Shown: positions 41,050 to 50,267 of the stretch, in pieces
Layout of the letters: each line of letters opens with the position of its first letter
How positions within the stretch are numbered: the first letter of the stretch is position 1
NCBI GenBank assembly: GCA_020633235.1
Contig: JACKEA010000012.1
Coordinates: forward strand, 8,866-72,865
From: Polyangiaceae bacterium
GTDB lineage: Bacteria > Myxococcota_A > Polyangia > Polyangiales > Polyangiaceae
Reading direction: 5' to 3'
DNA length: 64,000 nt
Position numbers and translations under genes: made by a program
Notes under the pieces: generated by a model
The model's database searches: none
What the model was told of the DNA's origin: nothing
Seen by the model: only the letters and a program-made list of their open reading frames with translations

Positions 41050-44000
41050 CGCTCGGGCTTCCCTTCCGTCCCCAGCGCCCGCCCGCGCTGCAGCCACAGG
41101 TGAGCGCTCGGCTCCACGTCACGCATGCTGGTCGGCGCCGCGAACTTGTACGCCCGCTCGTCCTTGCGCGGCTTGGTTTCGGGTGGATCCACCACGCTCC
41201 ACAACAGCGGCACTCCGCCCTTCACGTTCCGGTCGTAGCGCGAGTACGCCCGCGCGGTCGCATCCTTGTGCGCGTCGTCGATGATGTGCCGCCAGGCATC
41301 GAACAGGTTGCGCGCCTTCTTGGTCAGATCGTCCCGCAGCCGGGTCTCTTCCTCGGCACTCAGCCCCAGGGCCTGGGCGCTGCCTCGCGATGCGATGTAG
41401 TGGATGACGAACCGCTCCACCGCGGCGTGGTCTTTCAGGTGCATGAAGCCGAGCGGTGGCGTCAGCTCCGGAGCGCCGTGGCGCGCCATCGCCACCAGCG
41501 TCCCGGCCAGCCCGCGCTCCAGCGCCGGCCCCGAGAACGGCGTCAGCGAAGTGGCCTCCACCGAGCGATAGAAGCTCTCGTGGTAGCTCGTGAAGCGCTC
41601 GTAATGCGAGCGGTCCCGCGGCTTGTGCAGGTTGTACACCGTGACCACCAGGCCGGGATGCTGTCGGCCCACGCGGCTGGAAGCCTGGATGTACTCACTC
41701 GTCGTCTTGGGTTGCCCGGCCACCACCATCAACCCCAGCCGGTCGATGTCCACGCCCACCGAGATCATGTTGCTGGCCAGCGCCACGTCCACGCTTTCCC
41801 GTGCAGCGTGCCGCGCCGCGAGCCGGGCCTTGGAGCGAGCGATGTTCGCGGTGCTCTCGCGGCTGGTCAGCTCCACGGGTTCCTTCCGCAGATCGCGATT
41901 CGAAAACCACGGATGCGGCCCCGTCGTGCCTTCGGGCCGCAACAGCGCCGCCTGCGCCGCCCGCGCCCGCACCTCGTCCTCCACCAACCGCCGCATGCCG
42001 CCCAACTCGCGCAAGCTGTTGAAGTACCCAACCAGAGTCATGTAGGCATCTGCTGGTTGGTCCGGCGCGCCTTTCGGATCGTAGAGCTTTTGCGCGGCTG
42101 CCAAGAGGGACACGTAGGTGCGCAGCAGGATCGCCTTCATGTTGCGACCGCCCGCCGCGATGCCGATGTAGAGGCGCCCCGGGCTCTCCTTGTCCACCGT
42201 GGCGAAGAACGTCTCCGAGTCGTCCACGCCGGGCGGCGGAAACTGCGCCATCTCGCGATTGAACAGGGCTCGGATCTGCTGCTCTGCCCGCCGAACCGTC
42301 GCCGTAGAAGCGATGATCTTCGGCAGCGCGCGCTCGCGATATTGCATGGACGGCGGTGGCAGGTCCGAGTCGCCGCTCGAAGTCGCCGTTCCGGGCGGCT
42401 CCGCCGCGGTGCATAGCGCTTCCACGGCTGTCTCGTACAGACCGACCATGGTTCCGAGCGGTCCGGAGATCAGATGCAGCTCGTCTTGCACGATCAGCTC
42501 CGGCGGACGCAGGCCGTCCGGCAGCGCCATCGCTCCGGACGGCAGCTTCGCCTCGCCGCACCCGACGAACTGATCGCCGTCCCGCGCGGAAACGCGCCCG
42601 AACAGCATGCCGGTCTCCGCGCGCCAGGGCAGCATCGCGAACTTGTCCACGGTGGCGACCAGGAAGCACGGCAGCTCCTGATAGATCTGCTCGTCCACAA
42701 ACAGCACCGGCAGCCCGTCGCGGTTCTTTTGCGGAGAGAACTCGCACTCGCGCCAGTTTGCGCAGGAGAGCACCAGTCCGGTCCACTTCGAGCGAGGACC
42801 ACGAAGCTCGAAGCTGTCCTTCGTGAACGGCGTCCCGCACCACGGGCATTGTGTTAGCGGCGACGGCGGAACGGGCTCGGTGGCGTTGCTGTTCTTGAAG
42901 TCGATGATGCGCTTTTCCACCTCGGCCAGCGTGTTCGCCGTGGCCGACCGCCCCACCCACAAGCCGATGGTGAATCTCTCTTGTCCCAGCAGCTCCGTGC
43001 GCGTTGCGCGGAGCTGCTCCAGCGCGCAAATCAGCGTGGCAGCGCGGCCGAGCTGGTCCAGCGTGAGCAGCCGCAGCGTGTACCGCAGCAACACGGCCAC
43101 GCCCAAGCCGCCATCGGGTCGCTCCTGGCCGCGCATGCGCCGCAGCAAGAGCGTGAACGCGATCACGCCGAGGTACGCTTCGGTCTTCCCGCCGCCCGTG
43201 GGGAAGAAGATCAGCTCGACCAGGGCGCGGTCCTCGTGCTTGTCGTCGCTGAGACCGGAGAGGTTCAAGAGCACGAACGCGAGCTGGAACAAGCGCCACT
43301 TCGGCGCTCCGCGCTCCGGGCTCCGCTGCCGCGCCGAACGCGCCATGGCGTCGTTCGCCAGCTTGAACGCTTCCAGCACTTGCGGATCACTCGCGAGCAG
43401 TTCCACGCCTTGCGCGATGCGGGCGCGGGCGCGGTCCGCCTCGTCCATTACGGCTTCCCGTGCGGCTCGTCGCTCGTCGCTATCCACGGCGATCTTGCGC
43501 TGGGACTTGATCCACGCTGCGTACTCGTCCGCGAGCGGCCCCAGCTTCGAGCGAACATCCCCACCATCAGTCAGTTGCGCAAGCGCCTCCATTGAGGTCT
43601 CGGCTTTCGACTGATTGAAGGTGACGACGCGCTTCACTTCCGCGCGCGGGATCCAGCAGCTCCGCGCCGCAACGCAGCGCTCACCCTCGTGCTCCAGCTC
43701 CACGGCCACGCCGTGCCCCACGGCGTACTCAGCGTGGTTTCGGAACTGAAGGTCGAGGATCCGCTCGTCGCGATCGGAGGAACGTTCGTCCCGCCGGTTG
43801 GGGCGGGGCAATATCCCTTCCGGAACCCGTAGCTCGAGAGACACCTGAAAAACGAACTGGCGGTCTCCGAGCCCTCGCGCGTTTTCGGCGGGGCGTGAGT
43901 TCACCAAGAACAGGGACAGGGCTTGCGTCCCCGCGGGCAGGCCATGGCCGCGCGCAGCGCCCAGCGTTCCTTTCAGATACAGTCCACCCGAATCCGGAAC

Positions 44001-44486
44001 CGGGATGCCCTTCCCAAGCTGTTTCGCGTCCAGCGGTACTTCCACGGACACGTCGTGCGGCGGCAGCCGACGCCACACGAACTTCGAGCCTTTCACTCCG
44101 TCCGCTTCTTCCGGCAGCCCCGCATCCTTGCGAGCAATGCGCTCGTAGTCCGCGTACTGAACACTCGCCGTGACGCTCGTCGTCTCTTTGCGCAGCAGTA
44201 CGGACAGCCCCAGCGACGCGGGCAGCCGTTGCTTCTGCTTCGGCTCCGGCTGCTCTCCGGCCGAGAACTCGTCCGCGTCCACGTCGTCCCCGCCGCCGAC
44301 GTTCTCGTCGTCGGTCGGATCTTCGTCGGGCTGTGCGCTCTGCGGCGCCAGGAAGCCGGTGAGGTACCAGCGGGAAGGGCGGAGTTTCAGACATTCGCAG
44401 ATGGTCGGGTGCTCGGCGAACGGACCCACTGCGTCACGCGTTGTTGCTTCCACCAGCTGGTTTCGAGTCTGCGGTCCAATTGTCAT
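41046..44486 (-). CDS. drmA: DrmA-like DISARM helicase
   Basis: 1146 residues. An acidic linker (DEDPTDDENVGGGDDVDADE) follows an N-terminal region. Helicase motifs are Walker A FFPTGGGKTEAYLG (about 424-432), a zinc-finger-like insert CPWCGTPF, DEXH box QDELHLISG (about 665), SATVRRAEQQIRA, SVGVDIDRLGLMVV (about 907) and ASSRVGR (about 936). This is the superfamily 2 layout of DrmA. The known DrmAB complex recognises DNA with free ends; DrmA supplies the ATPase and translocase. It starts 21 bp after the DndC-like gene and overlaps drmB by 4 bp. Confidence 0.92.
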   Translation of the reverse strand: MTIGPQTRNQLVEATTRDAVGPFAEHPTICECLKLRPSRWYLTGFLAPQSAQPDEDPTDDENVGGGDDVDADEFSAGEQPEPKQKQRLPASLGLSVLLRKETTSVTASVQYADYERIARKDAGLPEEADGVKGSKFVWRRLPPHDVSVEVPLDAKQLGKGIPVPDSGGLYLKGTLGAARGHGLPAGTQALSLFLVNSRPAENARGLGDRQFVFQVSLELRVPEGILPRPNRRDERSSDRDERILDLQFRNHAEYAVGHGVAVELEHEGERCVAARSCWIPRAEVKRVVTFNQSKAETSMEALAQLTDGGDVRSKLGPLADEYAAWIKSQRKIAVDSDERRAAREAVMDEADRARARIAQGVELLASDPQVLEAFKLANDAMARSARQRSPERGAPKWRLFQLAFVLLNLSGLSDDKHEDRALVELIFFPTGGGKTEAYLGVIAFTLLLRRMRGQERPDGGLGVAVLLRYTLRLLTLDQLGRAATLICALEQLRATRTELLGQERFTIGLWVGRSATANTLAEVEKRIIDFKNSNATEPVPPSPLTQCPWCGTPFTKDSFELRGPRSKWTGLVLSCANWRECEFSPQKNRDGLPVLFVDEQIYQELPCFLVATVDKFAMLPWRAETGMLFGRVSARDGDQFVGCGEAKLPSGAMALPDGLRPPELIVQDELHLISGPLGTMVGLYETAVEALCTAAEPPGTATSSGDSDLPPPSMQYRERALPKIIASTATVRRAEQQIRALFNREMAQFPPPGVDDSETFFATVDKESPGRLYIGIAAGGRNMKAILLRTYVSLLAAAQKLYDPKGAPDQPADAYMTLVGYFNSLRELGGMRRLVEDEVRARAAQAALLRPEGTTGPHPWFSNRDLRKEPVELTSRESTANIARSKARLAARHAARESVDVALASNMISVGVDIDRLGLMVVAGQPKTTSEYIQASSRVGRQHPGLVVTVYNLHKPRDRSHYERFTSYHESFYRSVEATSLTPFSGPALERGLAGTLVAMARHGAPELTPPLGFMHLKDHAAVERFVIHYIASRGSAQALGLSAEEETRLRDDLTKKARNLFDAWRHIIDDAHKDATARAYSRYDRNVKGGVPLLWSVVDPPETKPRKDERAYKFAAPTSMRDVEPSAHLWLQRGRALGTEGKPER

Positions 44487-44507
44487 TCTCTCTCCGCCTA
44501 CCGTCAG

Positions 44508-45521
44508 CTATTCGCGATACTCTGGGCATGCTCGGTCCTGAGCCCACAACTCATGGATCAGCTTTACGTCTCCGGCCGGCAGCAGACGCCACGGAACACT
44601 CCGCTCAACTTGTCTGAGTCTGGCGAGTATTTTCTTCCGCGCTGCCAAAGTGAAGGGCCCCATCCCCTTCTGGCCGTTTCGTCGATACCGACACCGGTTC
44701 CGCGGATCCTCACGGAATTGACTCAACCAGTCTCGGAAGTCGCGGAGAGGCCTTAGCGATTCGTATCCTTCTCGTATTAGACTTCCCACCGATCGGTCCC
44801 TGCGAATGACCGTGCAGGTCCAGCAGCCAAAGCGGCCTGCTCCGCATGGTGGCCCATGTTCGTCCCGAACCATCGGACACTCGCCGTCCGCGTCTCGATA
44901 CAACCCTGCCAGAGTCTCCGCGTCCACGGCGCGTGGTCGATCCAGTCCCAGCACGCAAGACCAAATGTCGTGGGTCGTAAAGTCTGCGACTGGTGCGAAA
45001 ATGACTCGTCGCGCCGCTCGCCCCTGTGAATAGAAGTATCGGCTCCTGAGCTGGTGTCGCGCAAGCACCTTGTCGCGCTCGACACTCTCTCCCCGACGCG
45101 TTCCCAAGACGACAGTACCTGCACCGTTATCGCAGCTACGGAGCACGCGCGTCACGGGGTTGATACGCAATCTGTCCGTGCACCACCTGAACTTGTTGGT
45201 CGGTGGCGGATACCCGCGACCAATGATCTTCACGAAAAAAGAATCGTGTCGCGGTGGCCGGGCAACCCGCACGCGGAGGTTCAATGAGTCACCGCTCGCT
45301 TCGGCCCGCAGCTTCGCGAGCGTGCGACGCACATGTTGAGCAATGGGCGGGATTTCTACTCCGGTATCGCAGTACACGACGACAACCTGCCGCTCATGTC
45401 TCGGGCTGCGCTTCATCGCCGAGTACACCAGCTTCAGCACGGCGGTCGAGTCCTTGCCGCCGCTGAAGCCAACGTACCAGGGCTCATCGCTCCTCAGATA
45501 CTCGCGGCTCACCCTCTCCAT
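44508..45521 (-). CDS. DndC-like PAPS-reductase / ATP-pyrophosphatase inside the DISARM-like operon
   Basis: About 337 residues from ATG 45521, which overlaps the preceding gene by 38 bp; a longer frame reaches 45632. The N-terminus carries the PP-loop YVGFSGGKDSTAVLKL (about 19-25). Further motifs are FRWCTDRLRINPVTR (about 113), VVLGTRRGESVERDK and the cysteine cluster CPMVRDEH ... RFGCWTCTVIRRDRS (about 215-238). These match DndC, the ATP pyrophosphatase/iron-sulfur protein of the phosphorothioation pathway, and the PAPS-reductase-like gene of some BREX loci. DndC normally needs DndA/IscS, DndD and DndE; none of these is encoded here. It therefore may activate a nucleotide base or act as a sensor rather than insert sulfur. 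Confidence 0.88.
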   Translation of the reverse strand: MERVSREYLRSDEPWYVGFSGGKDSTAVLKLVYSAMKRSPRHERQVVVVYCDTGVEIPPIAQHVRRTLAKLRAEASGDSLNLRVRVARPPRHDSFFVKIIGRGYPPPTNKFRWCTDRLRINPVTRVLRSCDNGAGTVVLGTRRGESVERDKVLARHQLRSRYFYSQGRAARRVIFAPVADFTTHDIWSCVLGLDRPRAVDAETLAGLYRDADGECPMVRDEHGPPCGAGRFGCWTCTVIRRDRSVGSLIREGYESLRPLRDFRDWLSQFREDPRNRCRYRRNGQKGMGPFTLAARKKILARLRQVERSVPWRLLPAGDVKLIHELWAQDRACPEYRE

Positions 45522-46302
45522 CCCGCGGATTGCCCGCCGGCTGGGAGTGGGACTGCAGTCTCTGCAGCGCAGTCGCGACTTTCGAGTCGAGTTCGACGGG
45601 TAGATTGTCGGCAATGTACGCAAGTTGCTCACTCGCTAGCCTCCGATGCCTATTCAGTGCTGCCGGTATCAGAATCGCCTCGCAAAGCACCCAGCATGCG
45701 ACACATCCAGCTATCCAGAACGCGTGTCCATCGTGCAATTCAAAGAGCGCCGCCAGAAAATGCAGGATCGTTGCGGTGATGCTCACTATCGCGAGGTCCG
45801 CGGCGCTGGTTACAATCAAGCCGTTGAGGCGAATGCTATCTTGGCGAGCCTTCAGACTCAGATCGTTGTCGATGAGGCGATAGAACACGTTGAGCAGTCG
45901 TCGGTTCTGGAGCAGAAACTCTTCTTCTTCTTCGGTCAGCTGCCGTCGCTCTCTGACCGATTCGAGCAATGTCGAGTGAATCGTGTCGTGCACGTCTTCC
46001 CAGGAGAAGCTGATCGAAAAACGTTCCCGCGCATCGGCGAGCAAGTACATGGCTCCGATGACCAGCGCCAGCCCGAACAAGGGCGACGCCACTTTGAAGT
46101 CAATGGAGCTGATTGCTGCAAAAAAGTGTCCGCCGGGGGCAAGTAGCGACACGCCGGCCAAGATCGCAAGAATTCCGGGGATGGCGAGCCGTCCAAGATG
46201 AAGAGTCGCGGTGGTCAAGAGCGGCTCTTTCGATACGTTGTGGCGCGGTTCGCCGCCGACCCGCCAAGCAACAACTGGCCGGGGGACATGGACGCCTGGC
46301 AC
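45484..46302 (-). CDS. Four-TM membrane protein in the DISARM-like operon
   Basis: About 272 residues from GTG 46302, 4 bp after the methylase stop; frames to 46470 lie inside the methylase gene. Two membrane helices near the N-terminus (AIPGILAILAGVSLLAPGG and ASPLFGLALVIGAMYLLA) precede a charged cytosolic region (ESVRERRQLTEEEEEFLLQN, VFYRLIDNDLSLKARQDSIR). Two more helices follow (SIVSITATILHFLAALFEL-like and IAGCVACWVLCEAILIPAAL). There is no similarity that I recognise. It overlaps the DndC-like gene and is unusual for DISARM, whose core proteins are soluble. Possible roles are membrane anchoring or an effector; both are inference. Confidence 0.75.
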   Translation of the reverse strand: MPGVHVPRPVVAWRVGGEPRHNVSKEPLLTTATLHLGRLAIPGILAILAGVSLLAPGGHFFAAISSIDFKVASPLFGLALVIGAMYLLADARERFSISFSWEDVHDTIHSTLLESVRERRQLTEEEEEFLLQNRRLLNVFYRLIDNDLSLKARQDSIRLNGLIVTSAADLAIVSITATILHFLAALFELHDGHAFWIAGCVACWVLCEAILIPAALNRHRRLASEQLAYIADNLPVELDSKVATALQRLQSHSQPAGNPRDGEGEPRVSEER

Positions 46303-46306
46303 GGCA

Positions 46307-49300
46307 TCATCTCCCGCGGCTCCTCTTGCCCGCAATCCGTTCCTCTTCCGCGCGCTGGGCGTTGAGGACGAACAGGCGGTCGATGACTTCGTCTTCGAAG
46401 CGCTCGAGCTCTGACGGTGGCGCGCCGCAGTAGGCCGGGACCTCGACATCGTCCCAGCCGTAGGCGGCAAGAACCGCGCGGTCGAGGTCCTCGTGCAACT
46501 TGCGGAGCTCGATGATCGCGGCGTCCGTGCAGGTTGGGTTCTTCAGCAGGTTGTACGTTTGAGTGAGGCCCTGGTTGGTGCGGACCATGAAGTCGGCTCG
46601 GGCGGTGTAGAGGCGTTCGCCAGCGGTTTCGAGTTCGGGAAGGACAGTGCGAGGATCTGCGACGGGAAACGGGAAGGTCTCGAAGCAGTCGCTGGCGCTG
46701 TACCTAAGTCGATCCTCAAGGGACGACGCGAGGAGGCGAGCCCAGAATTCGTGGATGCGGGATTGGAGGCCGGCGAACCCCGAGTAGTTGGGCAGCGGAT
46801 ACACATAGAGAGTATGGCCAAAGACGCGATCCACAGGCTGGAACGCGAGAACAAGGTGTTTTGAGACCTGGGAGTTGACCAGGCACCGCGGCAGGCCTGC
46901 GAGCGCCGCGTAGAGTGCAGGCCGCTTGTCGCCGTAGTGCCACCAGTACTTGCGATGCGCCTCACGCTTGACCTTGTCTCGCTCCGGTTTCACTCGGCGC
47001 TCAACGATCTCGATGAGGTCCGGCCACTCCTTGGCCTCCGCAAGCGTGACAGCGCCAAAGTTAATTACGTACCGATCAAAGGTTTGCGTAGGGCTGGAGT
47101 TCACTTCCTCGCCGCCCAAGTACGGGAAAATCCGCTCCGCATTGCGCGCGGCGCGTTGCACGAGCGTGTCTCGCTCCTCCGGCGTGAGCGTGAAGCCCAT
47201 GCCCAACACGTAGCTTCCCACGAATGCGCAGTCCGCGTTTGTTCGCAACGGCAGCGGGTCGTCGCGTTCTGGCTTGCCGCGCAATCGGGAGTTGATAGCT
47301 TCCTCTTCTTTCCCGTCGAGATGGACATCCGGAGCGACGGCGAGAACATCGCCCTTCCCGGTGTGCACCACTGCGACGGCCACTGCCGCGTCCCCCGGCC
47401 AGAGCATGCTTCGGGTAGCATCGTAGATCTGGTGCCCGTGCCGCACCAGCCACTGGAGGCCCGTTGCGCGAGTGTCGCCTTGCGCGATCGTGTTGGTGCC
47501 GATCAGCCCCACAGTGCCGTGCGCGCCTAGGAGTGAGTCTGCACGTCGGAAGAAGTGCGCGCTGAGGTCTCCGTTCTTTCCCGCTGAGTGAAGGGCAATC
47601 AGCCAGTCGGCGTAGCTGTCACCGTGCTCGGTCGAGATGCGCTTCCCACCGAGGAAAGGCGGATTTCCGACGAACGCGTCCAGATACGCCGCCCCGTTCA
47701 CGGCCCCGCCCTCTAACGGATCGGGCCGCTCCTCGTAGAACACCTCCGGCAGCTCGATGTGCCAGTGCAGCACTGGCAGTCGTGCGCGAATCTCCGCCTG
47801 AAGCTCTCGCAGCTCCTCCGTCGGCAGACCGCCGTCGCGCAACCACGCGTTCACAAGGTCGAGTCGGCGGTTACGTTCCTTCTCACGCGCCTTGTCTTTC
47901 TGTTCCGCGAAGAACGCGCCAACGCACACGTCGCCGATCAAGCGCACGCGGTCGAGGGCGTCTTCGGCGTCCCACAGCAAGCGCTCCTTCTCGCGGGCTG
48001 CCGCCGGTGTGTCGTCGTCGGCCCGCTCCAGGATCTGCCGGCGCAGCGCGACGCCTTCGTCCAGCGCTGCGTCGATCTCTTTCGTGAACAGCTCGAGCTG
48101 GCCCTTCGGCTTCCAGTGGAACGCGCGGATCTGGTCCAAGCTCAGACCCACCAGGGAATCGCCATGGCGGAGGGCGTGGTCCACGAACGTGAAAGGGTCG
48201 TCCTTGGCCAGCGTGACGAGCCAGAGCGATAGCTTCGCGAGACCCACGGCAAACGCGTTCTTGTCCACGCCGTACAGGCAACGCTGAGCGACGAGACGCC
48301 GCGCATGAGCTGTGACATCACCCGTCGTGCTGGCGATCTTGTCGAGCCTGCCTTCGCGCGTCCACGCCGCCACGAGCTGGTCCGCCAGATAGCGGCACGC
48401 CGCCACCAGGAACGCGCCGGAACCCATCGCCGGATCGCAGATCTTCAGCTCCAAGATCAGATCGCTGGGCGCCGCGTCCTTGCCGGAGCTGCGCGCGATG
48501 GTCGCGATCAGCGGCGCGAGGGTCTTCTCGACGATCGGTTCGGTAAGACTGCGGGGCGTGTAGTGGCTGCTCGTTCGGCGGCGCTCGCTGCCGGGCTGGA
48601 GGACCAGGCGACCGGCGGGAGCGGGCTCGGTCTTCCTGGACCGAAATTCCTGTAGCTCGGTGAAGGCGTCCGCGTCCGTGGTCGTTCCCTTGAGCGCGGC
48701 GGCAATCTTCTTGCTCTGCGCCTTGCTCAGGCCCGTGAGCTCCTTGATGTGCTTCTCTCGGCGGGCTGGAGACTCCGCCAGGACTTCTCCGGCCGTCAGC
48801 CACACGCCGGCCGGGCCGATGCGTACCGCGGGCGAGTCCAGCCGCAGCACGTGGTAGCCCATCAACGCTTCGTACACGCTGCCGATCTGCTCTACGTCCA
48901 GGGCGCGGTAGCTCAGGCGCTGGCCCTTCAAGATCAGGAGCTTCTCCAGCACCCGGTACACCGTGTCGTCGTCGATGCTCGGGACGCGCACTCCCGCGCG
49001 GGCGGAGGCCTGCACGATCGGCGCGGAGCCCGCCGGACCCCAGCCTTCGAGGAAGGAGTAGCGGTTCGGGTCGAACAGCTCGCCCCGCCGCGGCGGCATG
49101 TGCAGCTCGCCGTGCTGCACGCCGAGGTAGATCGCGCGGAACAGCGCGAGCAACCGCGGCCACGCACCAAACCGCCGGCTCATACTGTCGGGGTAGGCGC
49201 CGCGGTCTTCCAGAAGCTCGTCGAACAGCTCCAGCACCGACAGATGCTCGGAGTAGTGGTCGCTATCGACCGGAAGCAGGCCGCGGTCTTCCGCGTACAG

Positions 49301-50254
49301 CACGAACACCAGCCGCAGCAGCACCGTGAGCAGGCCGCCGTAGAGCCCGTCCGCGTCTTGCTCCAGCGCATCGCGAAGCCGGCGGTCGCCATCGCGCTCC
49401 GCGGCCGCTTCGAAGCCCGCCAGCAAGATCTCCAGTGCCTCGAACACCTGGTCCGCGAGCTCGCTGGTGACGTCCGCTTGCCGTTCACGGCTCTGGCGCA
49501 GCAGCTCCGGGAGCTGGCGGTTCCGCGCCACACCAAAAAACCTGGAGGCGGAAAGCAGCATCACGAAGGCGTCGAAGATGGGGCGGCCCCCCACGCTCGC
49601 CATCGCCGTCACGTCGAAGGTGATCGCACCGCTGGACTCGCCGTGCGGCGCGTACACCAGGCGCACCACGTCCCGATTGGTCAGGAGCCCGATCGGGACT
49701 CGGCAGTGCCGCAGCAAGCGATCGAACTTCGCGCTGGGCGGGTAGTCCCACGGCCCGGTCGTCGTCTCCGGCTTGTCCAACTCGAGCCCGGCGGGCAGCT
49801 CCCACACCAAGGCCACGTACCGCGCACCCGCTTGGGCCGCGGGCGTGCTGTCGCCAGCCGGCTCGTCCTGCTCCGCATGCAGACGGCGTAGGCCCAACGT
49901 CGGGCGCAAGGTCTGCCGGCCTTCCGGCACGTACAGGCTCAAGTCCTCCGGCAGCGCGCCCTCGCGATCGAACAGATCCGGCGTGAGCTCCAGCACCTCC
50001 TGGAAGAAACGCTCGAGATCTGCGATGCGCCGCGGTGCCGTATCGTCCTCGTCGGCCTTCTTGCGCGTGCGAGCCCCCGAGGCGTCCTTCCGCTCGACTG
50101 CCAGCGTGAGCTCCCGCAGGGTGCGCTGCGCCGCCGGCGACTGCCGCGCCATGCACTGCGCATCCACCAGCACCGGCACGCTCACCACCAACCCTTCGAT
50201 GGGCTGGACCATGCCGAGCCAGGTCTCGTGGAAGCGGGTCTCGATATCGCTCAT
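46307..50254 (-). CDS. drmMI: DrmMI-like class 1 DISARM adenine methyltransferase
   Basis: 1315 residues. Methyltransferase motif I (SAM binding) is ICDPAMGSGAFLVAACRYL (about 606-624), and motif IV is DAFVGNPPFLGG (NPPF about 865), the signature of Eco57I/N6-adenine methylases. A large N-terminal region (600 residues) and a C-terminal target-recognition-like region surround it (VNSQVSKHLVLAFQPVDRVF). Class 1 DISARM uses such a large N6-adenine methylase to mark host DNA. It follows drmD by 13 bp. Motif order and size fit DrmMI better than a type IIG restriction enzyme; a PD-(D/E)XK nuclease region was not seen. Confidence 0.9.
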   Translation of the reverse strand: MSDIETRFHETWLGMVQPIEGLVVSVPVLVDAQCMARQSPAAQRTLRELTLAVERKDASGARTRKKADEDDTAPRRIADLERFFQEVLELTPDLFDREGALPEDLSLYVPEGRQTLRPTLGLRRLHAEQDEPAGDSTPAAQAGARYVALVWELPAGLELDKPETTTGPWDYPPSAKFDRLLRHCRVPIGLLTNRDVVRLVYAPHGESSGAITFDVTAMASVGGRPIFDAFVMLLSASRFFGVARNRQLPELLRQSRERQADVTSELADQVFEALEILLAGFEAAAERDGDRRLRDALEQDADGLYGGLLTVLLRLVFVLYAEDRGLLPVDSDHYSEHLSVLELFDELLEDRGAYPDSMSRRFGAWPRLLALFRAIYLGVQHGELHMPPRRGELFDPNRYSFLEGWGPAGSAPIVQASARAGVRVPSIDDDTVYRVLEKLLILKGQRLSYRALDVEQIGSVYEALMGYHVLRLDSPAVRIGPAGVWLTAGEVLAESPARREKHIKELTGLSKAQSKKIAAALKGTTTDADAFTELQEFRSRKTEPAPAGRLVLQPGSERRRTSSHYTPRSLTEPIVEKTLAPLIATIARSSGKDAAPSDLILELKICDPAMGSGAFLVAACRYLADQLVAAWTREGRLDKIASTTGDVTAHARRLVAQRCLYGVDKNAFAVGLAKLSLWLVTLAKDDPFTFVDHALRHGDSLVGLSLDQIRAFHWKPKGQLELFTKEIDAALDEGVALRRQILERADDDTPAAAREKERLLWDAEDALDRVRLIGDVCVGAFFAEQKDKAREKERNRRLDLVNAWLRDGGLPTEELRELQAEIRARLPVLHWHIELPEVFYEERPDPLEGGAVNGAAYLDAFVGNPPFLGGKRISTEHGDSYADWLIALHSAGKNGDLSAHFFRRADSLLGAHGTVGLIGTNTIAQGDTRATGLQWLVRHGHQIYDATRSMLWPGDAAVAVAVVHTGKGDVLAVAPDVHLDGKEEEAINSRLRGKPERDDPLPLRTNADCAFVGSYVLGMGFTLTPEERDTLVQRAARNAERIFPYLGGEEVNSSPTQTFDRYVINFGAVTLAEAKEWPDLIEIVERRVKPERDKVKREAHRKYWWHYGDKRPALYAALAGLPRCLVNSQVSKHLVLAFQPVDRVFGHTLYVYPLPNYSGFAGLQSRIHEFWARLLASSLEDRLRYSASDCFETFPFPVADPRTVLPELETAGERLYTARADFMVRTNQGLTQTYNLLKNPTCTDAAIIELRKLHEDLDRAVLAAYGWDDVEVPAYCGAPPSELERFEDEVIDRLFVLNAQRAEEERIAGKRSRGR

Positions 50255-50267
50255 GACGCTCGTCGGC

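Noticed and set aside
42055..42075. H-repeat-like GGTCCGGCGCG inside drmA, and a similar run near 52447 in drmD
   Set aside because: The second arm (GGAACC) is missing in both, and the bases simply encode normal residues of the helicases.
45484..45632. A longer start for the DndC-like gene at 45632
   Set aside because: It would lie deep inside the preceding gene's coding region and adds an Arg/Ser-rich stretch unlike the family; ATG 45521 is better placed.
46307..50254. Type IIG restriction-modification enzyme
   Set aside because: The large methylase has no visible PD-(D/E)XK nuclease part, and its position between drmD and drmA fits DrmMI.
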